A stretch of 64,000 nt of DNA from Acidobacteriota bacterium (GTDB lineage: Bacteria; Acidobacteriota; Terriglobia; UBA7540). A model generated the notes under the pieces. It saw nothing but the letters and a program-made list of their open reading frames with translations, searched no databases and was not told the origin of the DNA. Where the stretch lies: NCBI GenBank assembly GCA_023474345.1, contig JAMCXS010000009.1, positions 42,465 through 106,464 of the forward strand. Direction: 5' to 3'. Both the position numbers and the translations under genes were made by a program. Shown piece after piece: positions 38,812 to 47,152 of this stretch; position 1 is the first letter of the stretch; every line of letters begins with the position of its first letter.

Positions 38812-40005
38812 TCAACGTTTCAACGCTCGCTCAAATTCTCCCACGGTGGCTTTAATCCCCAATAGAATTTCTCGCACCGCCGCCTCTTGCACCTCAGGGA
38901 CAAAGGCCAAAACCGTATCACCGGTCTCAAACATCGTGGAGTCGAGGGAGGTAAGCGCTTCACCGCAGCGGATAATTCCAATGATCTTGCACTGCGATGG
39001 AAGTCCAACCATGCTGGCCTGTTTGCCGATGGCTGCCGACTGACTATCCAGCCGGAATTGCATGATGTTGGCGGCGCAGGAGGCAAGGTTGGCCAAAGTA
39101 AGGACGGGGGTTGCCGGCAATTCGTTTTGGATGACGCCGGTAATAATGGCTGTTGAACTCACGGTGGTGTCAACCCCCAAGCGCCGCATGACCATCTCAT
39201 TCTTAGGGTTCTTCACGCGGGCAATGGTTTTGGGCACGCCAAACCAAAATTTTGCCATCTGGCAGGCGATTAAATTGTCCTGATCATGATTAGTGACGGC
39301 GCAAAGGAGATTGGCCCGGCTCGCTCCAGCCCGCTCCAGCACTGCTGTGGCCGAGCCGTCGCCCAACACCACCGGGCAGTCGACTTGCTGCGAAACCACG
39401 TCGTACATGGCTGAATCTTTTTCAATGATGGTTACTTCGTGACCAAGCCTCAGCAAGGCCCGGGCAAGATAGTAACCAACCAGGCCACCGCCGACGATTA
39501 AAACATAAAACGATCCGTCGTGGGCCTCGAGGGGTCTCAAAGGCATCTGCGAAATCGCCGTGGCGCCAGCCCCCCAAGCCTCAGCACTTTCAGATAACGT
39601 CGCCGCCGCACCTGTCAGGCGAGCAGTTAACAGGTCCGCGCCGGCCACCGTAATGGCCAGAGTTTCAATCCCCGCCTGGTGGAAGTAGGACTCGCGCTGG
39701 GGATCATAAACTATAGCAATTACCTTGGGAACGTTGAAAACGACGCGGGCAATCTGAGCAATCATCAAATTGGTGTTCTCTTCCCGGGTCAAGGCTAGCA
39801 TCACGTCGGCGGTCTCAGCGCCCGCCTCCCGCAGTAAGTCCTCGTCAATGGCATTTCCGTAAAGAAACTTTACCCCTCGCGGAGGCTCAGTCCGCTCGAG
39901 CACCGACCGCTCCTTATCAATCACCACCACTTGGTGAACCGCAGTGTCCACTTTTCTGACGAACTGCGAGCCTACGCGCCCATATCCAATCACGATGATC
40001 TTCAT
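38812..40005 (-). CDS. TrkA-like protein with two RCK N (NAD-binding) domains
   Basis: 397 residues. Two Rossmann/RCK_N units: IIVIGYGRVGSQFVRKVD at the start and YVLIVGGGLVGYYLARALL in the middle, each followed by a nucleotide-binding acidic residue (VVVIDKE; VTIIEKD) and a GDG/GNA strand; each is followed by a TrkA_C-like segment. This is the arrangement of the cytosolic TrkA subunit of Trk/Ktr potassium uptake. No membrane subunit lies nearby. The first Rossmann lacks nothing visible. Confidence 0.87.
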   Translation of the reverse strand: MKIIVIGYGRVGSQFVRKVDTAVHQVVVIDKERSVLERTEPPRGVKFLYGNAIDEDLLREAGAETADVMLALTREENTNLMIAQIARVVFNVPKVIAIVYDPQRESYFHQAGIETLAITVAGADLLTARLTGAAATLSESAEAWGAGATAISQMPLRPLEAHDGSFYVLIVGGGLVGYYLARALLRLGHEVTIIEKDSAMYDVVSQQVDCPVVLGDGSATAVLERAGASRANLLCAVTNHDQDNLIACQMAKFWFGVPKTIARVKNPKNEMVMRRLGVDTTVSSTAIITGVIQNELPATPVLTLANLASCAANIMQFRLDSQSAAIGKQASMVGLPSQCKIIGIIRCGEALTSLDSTMFETGDTVLAFVPEVQEAAVREILLGIKATVGEFERALKR

Positions 40006-40144
40006 GCCGTTATTCCTGTGACACTATAAGCATCCGGCAATTTTTCGTACCCGTCAAATGAATGAGCGAGCAGGTGACATCCCTCTTTGACTACCGACGG
40101 TCGGCGGTTAATTATTCACGATTCCGCGCTCCTTGTCCGGATTC

Positions 40145-40705
40145 TCAGGCGGCCTGGGAAGAGGGGTGCTTATCGACAATTACTTCAAAGTTACCGCGCC
40201 GGAGCAGAGTCTCGATGGTACGGCCCAAAGGATCGGCAAAATGGCTTCGCTCAGGATCCATGCCAACGACCACCAAGTCAGCATCCAGATCACCCGCCAC
40301 ACGCAAGATTCCGCGCCCGGCATCACGGTCCCGCTCGATACGTGTTATGGCTTCCAGGTTGTGGGCCTTGACAATTTCGGCGCTTCGCTGGACGGCCTCC
40401 TCGGCCCGGGTTTCCTCTTCCGGCATCTGCGTTCCGAGGGAAAGCGTCAAAGGGACTTCCACGACATAGGTCACAATGATTTGCGATCTTTGTTCCTGGC
40501 CTAGTCGGCAGGCGAGTTCGGTAGCGCGTTGATCATGTGCAGTTCCTCGCGTCGGAACCAGAATCCGGCTGATCCCGCTGACGCTCCGCCGGGCGTGTGC
40601 CACTTCCATTGTCAAAGGCGCCGGCACCCGAAACATCCAGAGGAGCAACACTGCCATCAGGGCCGCGAACAGGATGGCAAGCAGCGTTCCCAGCGGATGG
40701 ACCAC
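40145..40705 (-). CDS. Membrane-anchored universal stress protein-like
   Basis: 186 residues from GTG 40705: one N-terminal membrane helix (about 6-25, TLLAILFAALMAVLLLWMF), then a cytosolic USP domain (ISRILVPTRGTAHDQRATELACRLG ... DADLVVVGMDPE). The ATP-binding GxxGx(9)G(S/T) loop of classical USPs is not recognisable, so nucleotide binding is doubtful. The frame starts earlier (40777) but overlaps the preceding gene heavily; the GTG lies 8 bases past that gene's stop. Third gene of a pepA / small membrane protein / USP unit. Confidence 0.68.
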   Translation of the reverse strand: MVHPLGTLLAILFAALMAVLLLWMFRVPAPLTMEVAHARRSVSGISRILVPTRGTAHDQRATELACRLGQEQRSQIIVTYVVEVPLTLSLGTQMPEEETRAEEAVQRSAEIVKAHNLEAITRIERDRDAGRGILRVAGDLDADLVVVGMDPERSHFADPLGRTIETLLRRGNFEVIVDKHPSSQAA

Positions 40706-40712
40706 AAGGCCA

Positions 40713-40925
40713 TTATAAGCGCCCGCTCCCACGTTTCCGCAACTCCTTTCTGGCCAAACCCAGCCGATAGCCGCCAAAAATCAGGAAGACGATACCCAAT
40801 GCCGCCAGCATGGCGGGAAAGCGGCCGCTAAAGTAACGCCCGATCATCAAAATCCCCAGCAGGCAGAACAGAATGCTGTTCAACAGTTGCAGACAATCTC
40901 GCCACGAAATATCGGCTAGCTTCAT
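40713..40925 (-). CDS. Small two-helix membrane protein
   Basis: 70 residues from ATG 40925 (a GTG at 40934 overlapping the pepA stop as TAGTG is an alternative). Two hydrophobic segments, LLNSILFCLLGILMIGRYF and MLAALGIVFLIFGGYRL, and a basic tail (ARKELRKRGSGRL). Not recognised as a known family. Tightly placed between pepA and the USP gene. Confidence 0.62.
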   Translation of the reverse strand: MKLADISWRDCLQLLNSILFCLLGILMIGRYFSGRFPAMLAALGIVFLIFGGYRLGLARKELRKRGSGRL

Positions 40926-40933
40926 GCTAGACA

Positions 40934-42463
40934 CTACTTTAATTGTGCCACATGCAGCAGAAGGTGTACCAGCGTCCGCACAGGGACTCCCGTGGGACCC
41001 TTAGCCAGGTACGGTTTTTCCTCATTGGACCATCGGGTTCCCGCGATATCCAGGTGAACCCAAGGGGTATCACCTGCGAACTCTCCCACAAACATCGCCG
41101 CCGTGATGGCGCCGCCGTAACGCCCACCTGTGTTTGCCAAGTCGGCGATGGAACTCTTGTAAAGTTCCCGGTAATCGTCATCCACAGGCATTTGCCACAT
41201 TTTTTCTCCCGTCTCGGCGCCACTGGCCAGCACGCGGTTGACCCATTCCTGATCCCGGCCGAACACCCCCGTTGTGATATTGCCCAGCGCAACCATTACC
41301 GCGCCCGTAAGAGTTGCAACGTCAATTAACACGTTGCAGCCAAGCCGCTTGGCGTAAGCCAGTGCATCCGCAAGCACCAAGCGGCCCTCAGCATCGGTAT
41401 TTAAGACCTCGATCGTCTTCCCGGACATGGAAGTGATGACGTCTCCCGGGCGATAAGCCTTACCGCTGGGCATGTTTTCAGTGGCAGGAACCACGGCGAT
41501 GACTCGGACGCGTGGCTTGAGCTGGGCGATGGCTTGCATGACGCCCAGCATTGTTGCCCCGCCGGCCATATCCGTCTTCATTTCGTGCATGTCTTGGCTG
41601 GGCTTGATCGAGATGCCTCCCGAGTCAAAGGTGATTCCCTTCCCTATGAGACCGATCACCGGAGATTCCGACGCGTCCGGGGGCATGTAACGGAGAATCA
41701 GCATACGCGGCGGTTCTTCGCTTCCCTGCGCGACGGCCCAGAAGGCTCCCATCTTCAGGCTACGAATCTCCTCGGGCCCCAGTTCCTGATAGGCAAGCCC
41801 GGCGCTCGTCGCCATTTCCCGCGCACGGCGAGCCAACAGGGTCGGCGTCATTTGATTTGCAGGTTCATTCACAAGATTGCGCGTAAAATTTGTAGCTTCA
41901 GCAATCTTCTGTCCTTCCTCTATGGCCGCAGTCCAGGCCTCAGGCGCTGCGGGCTTATCGCATACAAGCGTGAACAAATCAATCCGCCGCTCCGCCTCGC
42001 GCTCGGTTCGATATCGATCCGCATCGTAATCGGCCAGAATCGCTCCATCCACGACACTTTGAATCTCTTCAGCTCCGTCTTCTTCCTGAATGAACCAAGC
42101 CATCTGATGAACACCTCGGGCGCGCAGATAACGTACGGCCGTACCCGCCAGGCGCCCTAACTGAAAAGGCTTGAACTTTTCCCTCTTCCCCGCCCCCACC
42201 AGCAGCAGTTTGTGTGCAGCCATTCCCGCAGGATGGTGGATAAGAGTGCATTCATACGCTTTGCCGGTTATTTCCCCACCGCTTTTAAGCTCACCCAATA
42301 TCTTCTGGACTTCCGCAGGAAGGCGGCTGGCCGTTCCGGTCGAGGCTGGATTTTCTTCAAAACTATACACGGCAAGCGCCGGCGTAAGTAACTTCACGAC
42401 GGATTCCTGCTGCAATTCAATTTTCAATGCTTTTTTACTCCTTCCACCGGTTTCGATGGGCAC
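40934..42463 (-). CDS. pepA: Leucyl aminopeptidase (M17)
   Basis: Cytosolic dinuclear-metal aminopeptidase; members also bind DNA in some bacteria. 509 residues: variable N-terminal domain, then the catalytic domain with GKGITFDSGGISIKPS (metal ligands and Lys), MKTDMAGGA, and the signature NTDAEGRLVLADALAYA. All metal-binding residues (Lys, Asp, Asp, Asp, Glu) appear intact. Full length. First gene of a three-gene unit. Confidence 0.95.
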   Translation of the reverse strand: MPIETGGRSKKALKIELQQESVVKLLTPALAVYSFEENPASTGTASRLPAEVQKILGELKSGGEITGKAYECTLIHHPAGMAAHKLLLVGAGKREKFKPFQLGRLAGTAVRYLRARGVHQMAWFIQEEDGAEEIQSVVDGAILADYDADRYRTEREAERRIDLFTLVCDKPAAPEAWTAAIEEGQKIAEATNFTRNLVNEPANQMTPTLLARRAREMATSAGLAYQELGPEEIRSLKMGAFWAVAQGSEEPPRMLILRYMPPDASESPVIGLIGKGITFDSGGISIKPSQDMHEMKTDMAGGATMLGVMQAIAQLKPRVRVIAVVPATENMPSGKAYRPGDVITSMSGKTIEVLNTDAEGRLVLADALAYAKRLGCNVLIDVATLTGAVMVALGNITTGVFGRDQEWVNRVLASGAETGEKMWQMPVDDDYRELYKSSIADLANTGGRYGGAITAAMFVGEFAGDTPWVHLDIAGTRWSNEEKPYLAKGPTGVPVRTLVHLLLHVAQLK

Positions 42464-42601
42464 TACCTCAGTGCTGTTTTTGTATGGAAGCCACGTTCCA
42501 ATGTTCGTCCGTCTCTTTTAAGTGTAGTGTTTGTCCCGGGCTGACAGGGATAAAAGCTTCGTTTTCACCTAAGGTATTGTATGAACCGCTCCCGAACGCC
42601 T

Positions 42602-43090
42602 CTATGAACGCGAGCGACGCTGATGGTCACGGATTGCTTGTTCTGTCTCCCGCTTAAGTGTACGACGCCTCTCAGTTTCGCGCCGATCGTAGACTTTCTT
42701 GCCTTTTGCTAAGGCGATTTCGCACTTGATACGGTTGGCTTTCATATAGAGGCGTATCGGAACCAGGGTTAACCCTTTTTCCTGGGTGCGCGACGCCAGT
42801 TTGTCGATTTCCTGTCGATGCAAAAGCAGGCGGCGATCGCGCAACGGGTCATGATTGAGGTAACTGCCTGAACTATAAGTGCTCACGTGACAGTCAATCA
42901 GCCAAGCCTGCCCGCCCTTCACCATCGCATAACTGTCCTTCAGGTTAACCTTCCCTTCCCGTATGGACTTAACTTCCGTGCCCTTCAGTTCAATCCCCGT
43001 TTCAAATTTCTCGAGAAAGTGATAGAAATGGGCTGCTTGGCGATTGATGGCAAAATTTTTCATCCGGGCTTCGGTATTCTTGTTTGCCAT
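42602..43090 (-). CDS. smpB: SsrA-binding protein
   Basis: Partner of tmRNA in ribosome rescue. 162 residues; NRQAAHFYHFLEKFETGIELKGTEVKSIREGKVNLKDSY and HDPLRDRRLLLHRQEI are the SmpB signatures, and the C-terminal basic tail (KKVYDRRETERRRTLKRE) is complete. The tmRNA gene was not found in the window. Confidence 0.95.
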   Translation of the reverse strand: MANKNTEARMKNFAINRQAAHFYHFLEKFETGIELKGTEVKSIREGKVNLKDSYAMVKGGQAWLIDCHVSTYSSGSYLNHDPLRDRRLLLHRQEIDKLASRTQEKGLTLVPIRLYMKANRIKCEIALAKGKKVYDRRETERRRTLKRETEQAIRDHQRRSRS

Positions 43091-43305
43091 GGGACGTCAC
43101 CGCTGAGGCTCGTAGCCAAAGACCATCATGCATGTTAGCACAGTCCCAAGGGATGCTCGCGGGTCTGGCCGAACACAATGTTTATCTTAGGCTACTTGCA
43201 ACCACCTACGTCGAAGGAGCGTCGGTATAATTGTAAAAAGAAACTTACCTGGGGCTATAAAAGGAGTGGCGTCTCAAGGACGGCCACTGTGGTAGAATAA
43301 TAAAA

Positions 43306-43425
43306 ATGAAAAAATGCGTCGGGCAGACTCCTTTTTTGGGTGCAACTCCGGACTTGACAAACACATCGTATGTTAGGGAAGGACCAGAACTATATTCGGC
43401 CGGGGAGTCTGCAATAGGTTATTAA
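43306..43425 (+). CDS. 39-codon upstream ORF coupled to the TonB-type gene
   Basis: ATG at 43306, 39 codons, ending in TAATG that overlaps the ATG of the next gene by one base-pair step (stop 43423-43425, start 43425). The arrangement would couple translation. No clear ribosome site, and it contains an unrelated-looking TTGACA. Could be chance. Peptide begins MKKCVGQTPF. Confidence 0.28.
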   Translation: MKKCVGQTPFLGATPDLTNTSYVREGPELYSAGESAIGY

Positions 43426-44705
43426 TGCCAATCACTGACACTCAAGTCGGTTCTGAGGGTCGTAAAACGACAACAGGAACCTCGCAACTAATGACACGGG
43501 ACTGCGTGTTTACGCTGAATGAGTCGCCCGGCCTTCTGGCCTCGCTGCGCGAAGGCATCAGGGAATGGCGGCGCAGTTCGAAGCAATCCATTCCGGCGGA
43601 GTATTACCACGGCGAGGCAGTGCTGCCCGTTACCGAGATGCGGCCTTGGTACCGGGACTTTCGCAGCCAAATCAAGACGCTTTTTGAAAAGCCCAACGAA
43701 CCAATTGGAGTCTTCAACCGCGCGCAAGAAAAGAAGCGGGCCTTATGCGGGGCGGCCGCTGCGATCGTGGGAGGAGGGACTGCGTGGGCTCTCGGCGGCC
43801 CGTCGAAGATTGTTCTCGGACTAATTGCTGGATACGTTGTCGGCGAAGCCATCGGTGTTTTCGTCTTCAAGAAGCGCGACTATCCGCCCGACATCTGGCA
43901 GGATTACAAGCTGCAGCGGGCTTCCTACATGAACTCCTTTTTGGTCCATACGGTTGTGATCCTGGCGATGGTGCTGCCGTACTACATCAGCCGGATGCTC
44001 AACCCTGTAAAACCTACCAACGTGCAGGTTGTCGATATTTCCCCATATCTCCCGCAGTTACCAGCCTCGGCCAATAAGGCCGGCGGAGGTGGCGGAGGCG
44101 GGGACCGTACGCCAAGGCCGGCATCGAAAGGCAAAGCTCCTGAATTTGCCAAGGTGCAGCTTGCACCTCCCCAAGTTGAAATGCCCAAACTGAAACCCCT
44201 CTTGCCTGTACAACCCACTTTGCTGGGGCCTCCTGAGTTGAAATTGCCCCAAATGGCCATGAACGCGCAGTGGGGTGATCCACTGCAAGGAGTTCCCGGA
44301 CCGCCTTCAGCCGGACCCGGGTTCGGCGGGGGCATCGGTTCAGGGGAAGGCACCGGCATCGGTTCAGGCAAAGGCGGCGGACTGGGGCCTGGTGAAGGCG
44401 CTGGAACCGGTGGCGGCGCTTACAGCGTGGGCGGCAACGTGAGCGCGCCGATCCCTATTTATAAGCCCGAACCACCCTATTCGGAAGAGGCCCGCAAGGC
44501 CAAATACCAAGGCACTTGTGTGCTTTGGATTGTGGTGGACGCCCAGGGCAACGTCCAGCAGGCGCAGGTTGTCAAGCCTTTGGGAATGGGCCTGGATGAG
44601 AATGCGCTGCGTACGGTCAAGACGTGGAAATTCAAGCCGGCTATGCGCAATGGCGTTCCCGTGCCTGTGCGGGTAATGGTTGAGGTAAGTTTCCGTCTCT
44701 TCTGA
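43425..44705 (+). CDS. TonB-family energy transducer with extended N-terminal membrane domain
   Basis: 426 residues. N-terminal soluble part, then hydrophobic segments (about 108-150 and a TM at about 165-190, SFLVHTVVILAMVLPYYIS), a Gly/Pro-rich linker with repeated GSGEGTGIGSGKGGG-type units, and a C-terminal TonB domain (PPYSEEARKAKYQGTCVLWIVVDAQG ... LDENALRTVKTWKFKPA). Classical TonB has one N-terminal helix; this one has a longer first domain. ExbB/ExbD are not adjacent. Probable role: energising outer-membrane transporters. Confidence 0.85.
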   Translation: MPITDTQVGSEGRKTTTGTSQLMTRDCVFTLNESPGLLASLREGIREWRRSSKQSIPAEYYHGEAVLPVTEMRPWYRDFRSQIKTLFEKPNEPIGVFNRAQEKKRALCGAAAAIVGGGTAWALGGPSKIVLGLIAGYVVGEAIGVFVFKKRDYPPDIWQDYKLQRASYMNSFLVHTVVILAMVLPYYISRMLNPVKPTNVQVVDISPYLPQLPASANKAGGGGGGGDRTPRPASKGKAPEFAKVQLAPPQVEMPKLKPLLPVQPTLLGPPELKLPQMAMNAQWGDPLQGVPGPPSAGPGFGGGIGSGEGTGIGSGKGGGLGPGEGAGTGGGAYSVGGNVSAPIPIYKPEPPYSEEARKAKYQGTCVLWIVVDAQGNVQQAQVVKPLGMGLDENALRTVKTWKFKPAMRNGVPVPVRVMVEVSFRLF

Positions 44706-45010
44706 CGGCTTCCGCGCTCATTTGACCAGAATTTAAATATCAAAATCCTTGCTTCATTCTGATGGGGCAGTTGCGAATGCTCCCGTCGGCCGAAGCGTTT
44801 CCATTTGCTCGCCAAATTTCCTCGTAACCGAAGCTGATTTCCCCTAGCGCGATCACGAATTTCACCATTTCTGTCGCGTAGTGCTCCTGGAGAAAGAACC
44901 TGTGATCTCTTCTGAGAGAAAGCATCGCTTGCGACAATCATTCGACTGCATTTCTTAGAACATGCTCCAGCGCAGGATATTGAGCTGTAACCGAAGAGCG
45001 AGGCGTGTTG

Positions 45011-45030
45011 ACTGTTCCTTGACGAACAGT
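45011..45030. promoter_or_regulatory. Palindrome ACTGTTC-N6-GAACAGT over the -35
   Basis: Perfect 7-base arms separated by CTTGAC; the spacer overlaps the -35 hexamer of the promoter at 45019-45047. Such placement is typical of a repressor operator. The CTGT...ACAG ends resemble LexA boxes, but the spacing (10) differs from the E. coli SOS box (8). Confidence 0.5.
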
Positions 45031-45047
45031 GGGTCTGGAGAGATAAT
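45019..45047 (+). promoter_or_regulatory. Sigma-70 type promoter
   Basis: TTGACG (45019-45024), exactly 17 bases, GATAAT (45042-45047). Predicted transcription start near 45054, in front of the two small genes at 45110 and 45394. Confidence 0.62.
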
Positions 45048-45109
45048 AAATTTGTAATAAGTAAGAGAGCGAACCGAGGCTCGCCCTGAAGCTTTCGCCG
45101 GAGGGGGCA

Positions 45110-45388
45110 ATGACTTCAATCAGCCGAGACTCAGACATAGGGTTCGATGGCTCTTACGACGCATATTACGCCGCAAGAGTAAGCTCCTATCGCGTTCCAA
45201 TCCTCAACTTTCAAATCTTATCTCCATCAGTGCAGAGCTATCAGGGTAGCGGAGACTTTTGGCATCGAGAAGTAAAAGCCTCCGTATCTGAAATCAAGGC
45301 CTCGATGTTCACTCCCAGTAATTTGAGGAATTGCCAGGTCACAGTTGTACAGGGACCTGGGCTATTTCGAAATTCTAGTTGGAGGTGA
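45110..45388 (+). CDS. Small hypothetical protein
   Basis: 92 residues, not recognised. Hydrophilic, Ser/Tyr-rich, no membrane segment or motif. Supports: ATG 45110 has a strong GGAGGGGGC ribosome site, a good promoter lies about 60 bases upstream, and its stop codon (TGG AGG TGA) forms the ribosome site of the next gene. Codon use cannot be judged firmly at this length. Could instead be untranslated leader. Confidence 0.42.
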   Translation: MTSISRDSDIGFDGSYDAYYAARVSSYRVPILNFQILSPSVQSYQGSGDFWHREVKASVSEIKASMFTPSNLRNCQVTVVQGPGLFRNSSWR

Positions 45389-45393
45389 TACGT

Positions 45394-45750
45394 ATGATCG
45401 GCATGCACTTTGGGGCTTTCCTCACGTTGTTGATCGTGAGTGTGATTGGGGCTGGCGTAGTTCACTACGGCTTCCGGTATCGCTTCGTCGAGGGCATTGA
45501 TGGTTTCCTCGGGAAGTGGATTGTGAGCTGGGTCGCAGCCTGGGTAGCCTCGCCCGTGATGGGCTACTGGTTCGGCAACGTCAAGATCGCCAATGTTTAC
45601 CTGATCCCGGCGCTTTTGGGTGCATTTGCTGGCGCCTTTATGACGACGCTGGTCTTTAAGGCACTGGCAAAAGCAAGCGTCACCAGGATGGAAGCTACTG
45701 GCGTTACTCCAGTCTCGACGCATGAGACCAAGGAAACGAGGGCAGCGTAA
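45394..45750 (+). CDS. Small membrane protein (GlsB/YeaQ-like topology)
   Basis: 118 residues from ATG 45394, behind an ideal GGAGGTG ribosome site. Three hydrophobic segments: GAFLTLLIVSVIGAGVVHYGF, WIVSWVAAWVASPVMGYWFG and YLIPALLGAFAGAFMTTLVF, with a short polar C-terminal tail. Gly-rich helices recall small stress-related membrane proteins but no family is asserted. Downstream of, and coupled to, the 92-residue ORF; likely controlled by the promoter at 45019. Confidence 0.75.
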   Translation: MIGMHFGAFLTLLIVSVIGAGVVHYGFRYRFVEGIDGFLGKWIVSWVAAWVASPVMGYWFGNVKIANVYLIPALLGAFAGAFMTTLVFKALAKASVTRMEATGVTPVSTHETKETRAA

Positions 45751-46038
45751 CAGCGAGTAATAACGGGACCGGCGGGGAAACGGGGGAGTATAGCCGTCCG
45801 CCGGTCTTGAGTTTTTTGCAGGCTGTATTCTATCTCGCCAAACGGATGGCTGGGTATACGCGATGCGACCTTGTCCCGGTAAGCAGTCGCGGCAAGCCAA
45901 AATGAAGTACTGCAAATTTCCCACAACCAACAAATTCATTTCAGCACTCCAGATCACGCGGCGGCTTCTTATGTTACTATCAGATTTCTAATGCTTTTCT
46001 AAGGCCCACGCACTAACCGCCATAAAAGAAAGGTCGTT

Positions 46039-47121
46039 GTGCTCAGGATAGGTATTGTTGGTCTCAGCTTGGTCGGTAAGACGACCTTGTTTCGGATTTT
46101 GACCCACGCCCAAACCGGCAAGGTTCCAGGAGGAAAACCCGAAGCTCATGTGGGTGTGGTGAAAGTTCCCGATCCGCGCCTTGACCGCCTTGCGGAGATG
46201 TTTCACCCGCAAAAAGTTATTCACGCCAGCATCGAGTACGTGGATACGCCGGCAAGCGTGATCCAGTTGGCGCGCACGGGAACGCAGGCGGCCGCCTTGA
46301 AGGAAATGAATGCGCTGGCTCACGTGGTGCGTGTTTTCGAGGATTCCACGATTCCCGTCGAGGGCGACGCGGTTGACCCGAAGCGCGATACTGAATCGGT
46401 CGAGTTGGAATTGATTCTCTCGGACCTTGCCATCGTCGAGAAGCGGCTGGAACGCCTTGATAAAGACCTTAAGAAACAAAAGAGCCCCGCCCTTGAGAAG
46501 GAACACCTGGCATTGGGAAAGGCAAAGGAAGCGCTTGAGGGCCAGAAGCCTTTGCGCGAGCTTGCGCTTAGCCCTGAGGAGGAACTCGCGCTTCGAGGGT
46601 TCACTTTCCTGTCCCTTAAGCCGATGCTTTACGTGTTGAATCTGGGCGAGAGAGATGCAGCCCGGACGGACGCGGCCGAGGAATTTGCTTTGGACACAGG
46701 GCTTAAGCAACGCCCCAAGACGGCCGTAACGGCGGTTTGCGGAAAAATTGAGGAAGAACTTTCCGAGCTTAGTGACGCCGAGTCCGCGGAATTCCTGGCC
46801 AGCTACAGCTTGAAGGAGTCGGCCATCTCCCGCTTGATCCGGTCCAGTTACCGTCTGCTGGGCTTGATCTCGTTTTTCACGGTCGGCGAAGACGAGTGCC
46901 GCGCGTGGACCATCCGCGAGGGGACGACGGCGCTCGAAGCGGCGGGAGAAATTCATTCCGATATCCAGCGAGGCTTTATCCGCGCGGAAGTCATTCCCTA
47001 CGCGGACTTGATCGACGCAGGCGGCTTTGCTGAAGCCAGAACTCGCGGCACGCTCAAGCTGGAAGGCAAGGATTACATTGTCCATGACGGAGAAATCGTG
47101 CACTTCCGGCACTCCGCATAG
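46039..47121 (+). CDS. Divergent YchF/Obg-type GTPase with C-terminal TGS-like domain
   Basis: 360 residues, GTG start behind AAAGG. N-terminal P-loop GLSLVGKTTLF resembles the YchF/Obg G1, then a coiled-coil region (about 135-180: DLAIVEKRLERLDKDLKKQ) and a C-terminal domain with FFTVGEDECRAWTIREGTTALEAAGEIHSDIQRGFIRAEVIPYADLI, the YchF C-terminal (DUF933/TGS) signature. But G1 is GKT, not GKS, the YPFxTIxPN switch segment is replaced, and the canonical NxxE base-recognition segment is not evident (VLNLGERD). So nucleotide preference is uncertain. Likely ribosome-associated, by family. Confidence 0.8.
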   Translation: MLRIGIVGLSLVGKTTLFRILTHAQTGKVPGGKPEAHVGVVKVPDPRLDRLAEMFHPQKVIHASIEYVDTPASVIQLARTGTQAAALKEMNALAHVVRVFEDSTIPVEGDAVDPKRDTESVELELILSDLAIVEKRLERLDKDLKKQKSPALEKEHLALGKAKEALEGQKPLRELALSPEEELALRGFTFLSLKPMLYVLNLGERDAARTDAAEEFALDTGLKQRPKTAVTAVCGKIEEELSELSDAESAEFLASYSLKESAISRLIRSSYRLLGLISFFTVGEDECRAWTIREGTTALEAAGEIHSDIQRGFIRAEVIPYADLIDAGGFAEARTRGTLKLEGKDYIVHDGEIVHFRHSA

Positions 47122-47152
47122 GGCAAGCTTCCACAGGTTTTGACCCATCATC

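Larger units (their letters stand above)
44706..45109. other. Intergenic stretch upstream of two small genes
   Basis: About 400 bases. Two short minus-strand frames (44740-44937 and 44938-45138) touch each other but lack ribosome sites. It contains the promoter and palindrome listed separately. Nothing else recognised. Confidence 0.5.

Noticed and set aside
44938..45138. 66-codon minus-strand ORF touching another short one (44740-44937)
   Set aside because: No ribosome sites, and overlaps the promoter and palindrome on the opposite strand.
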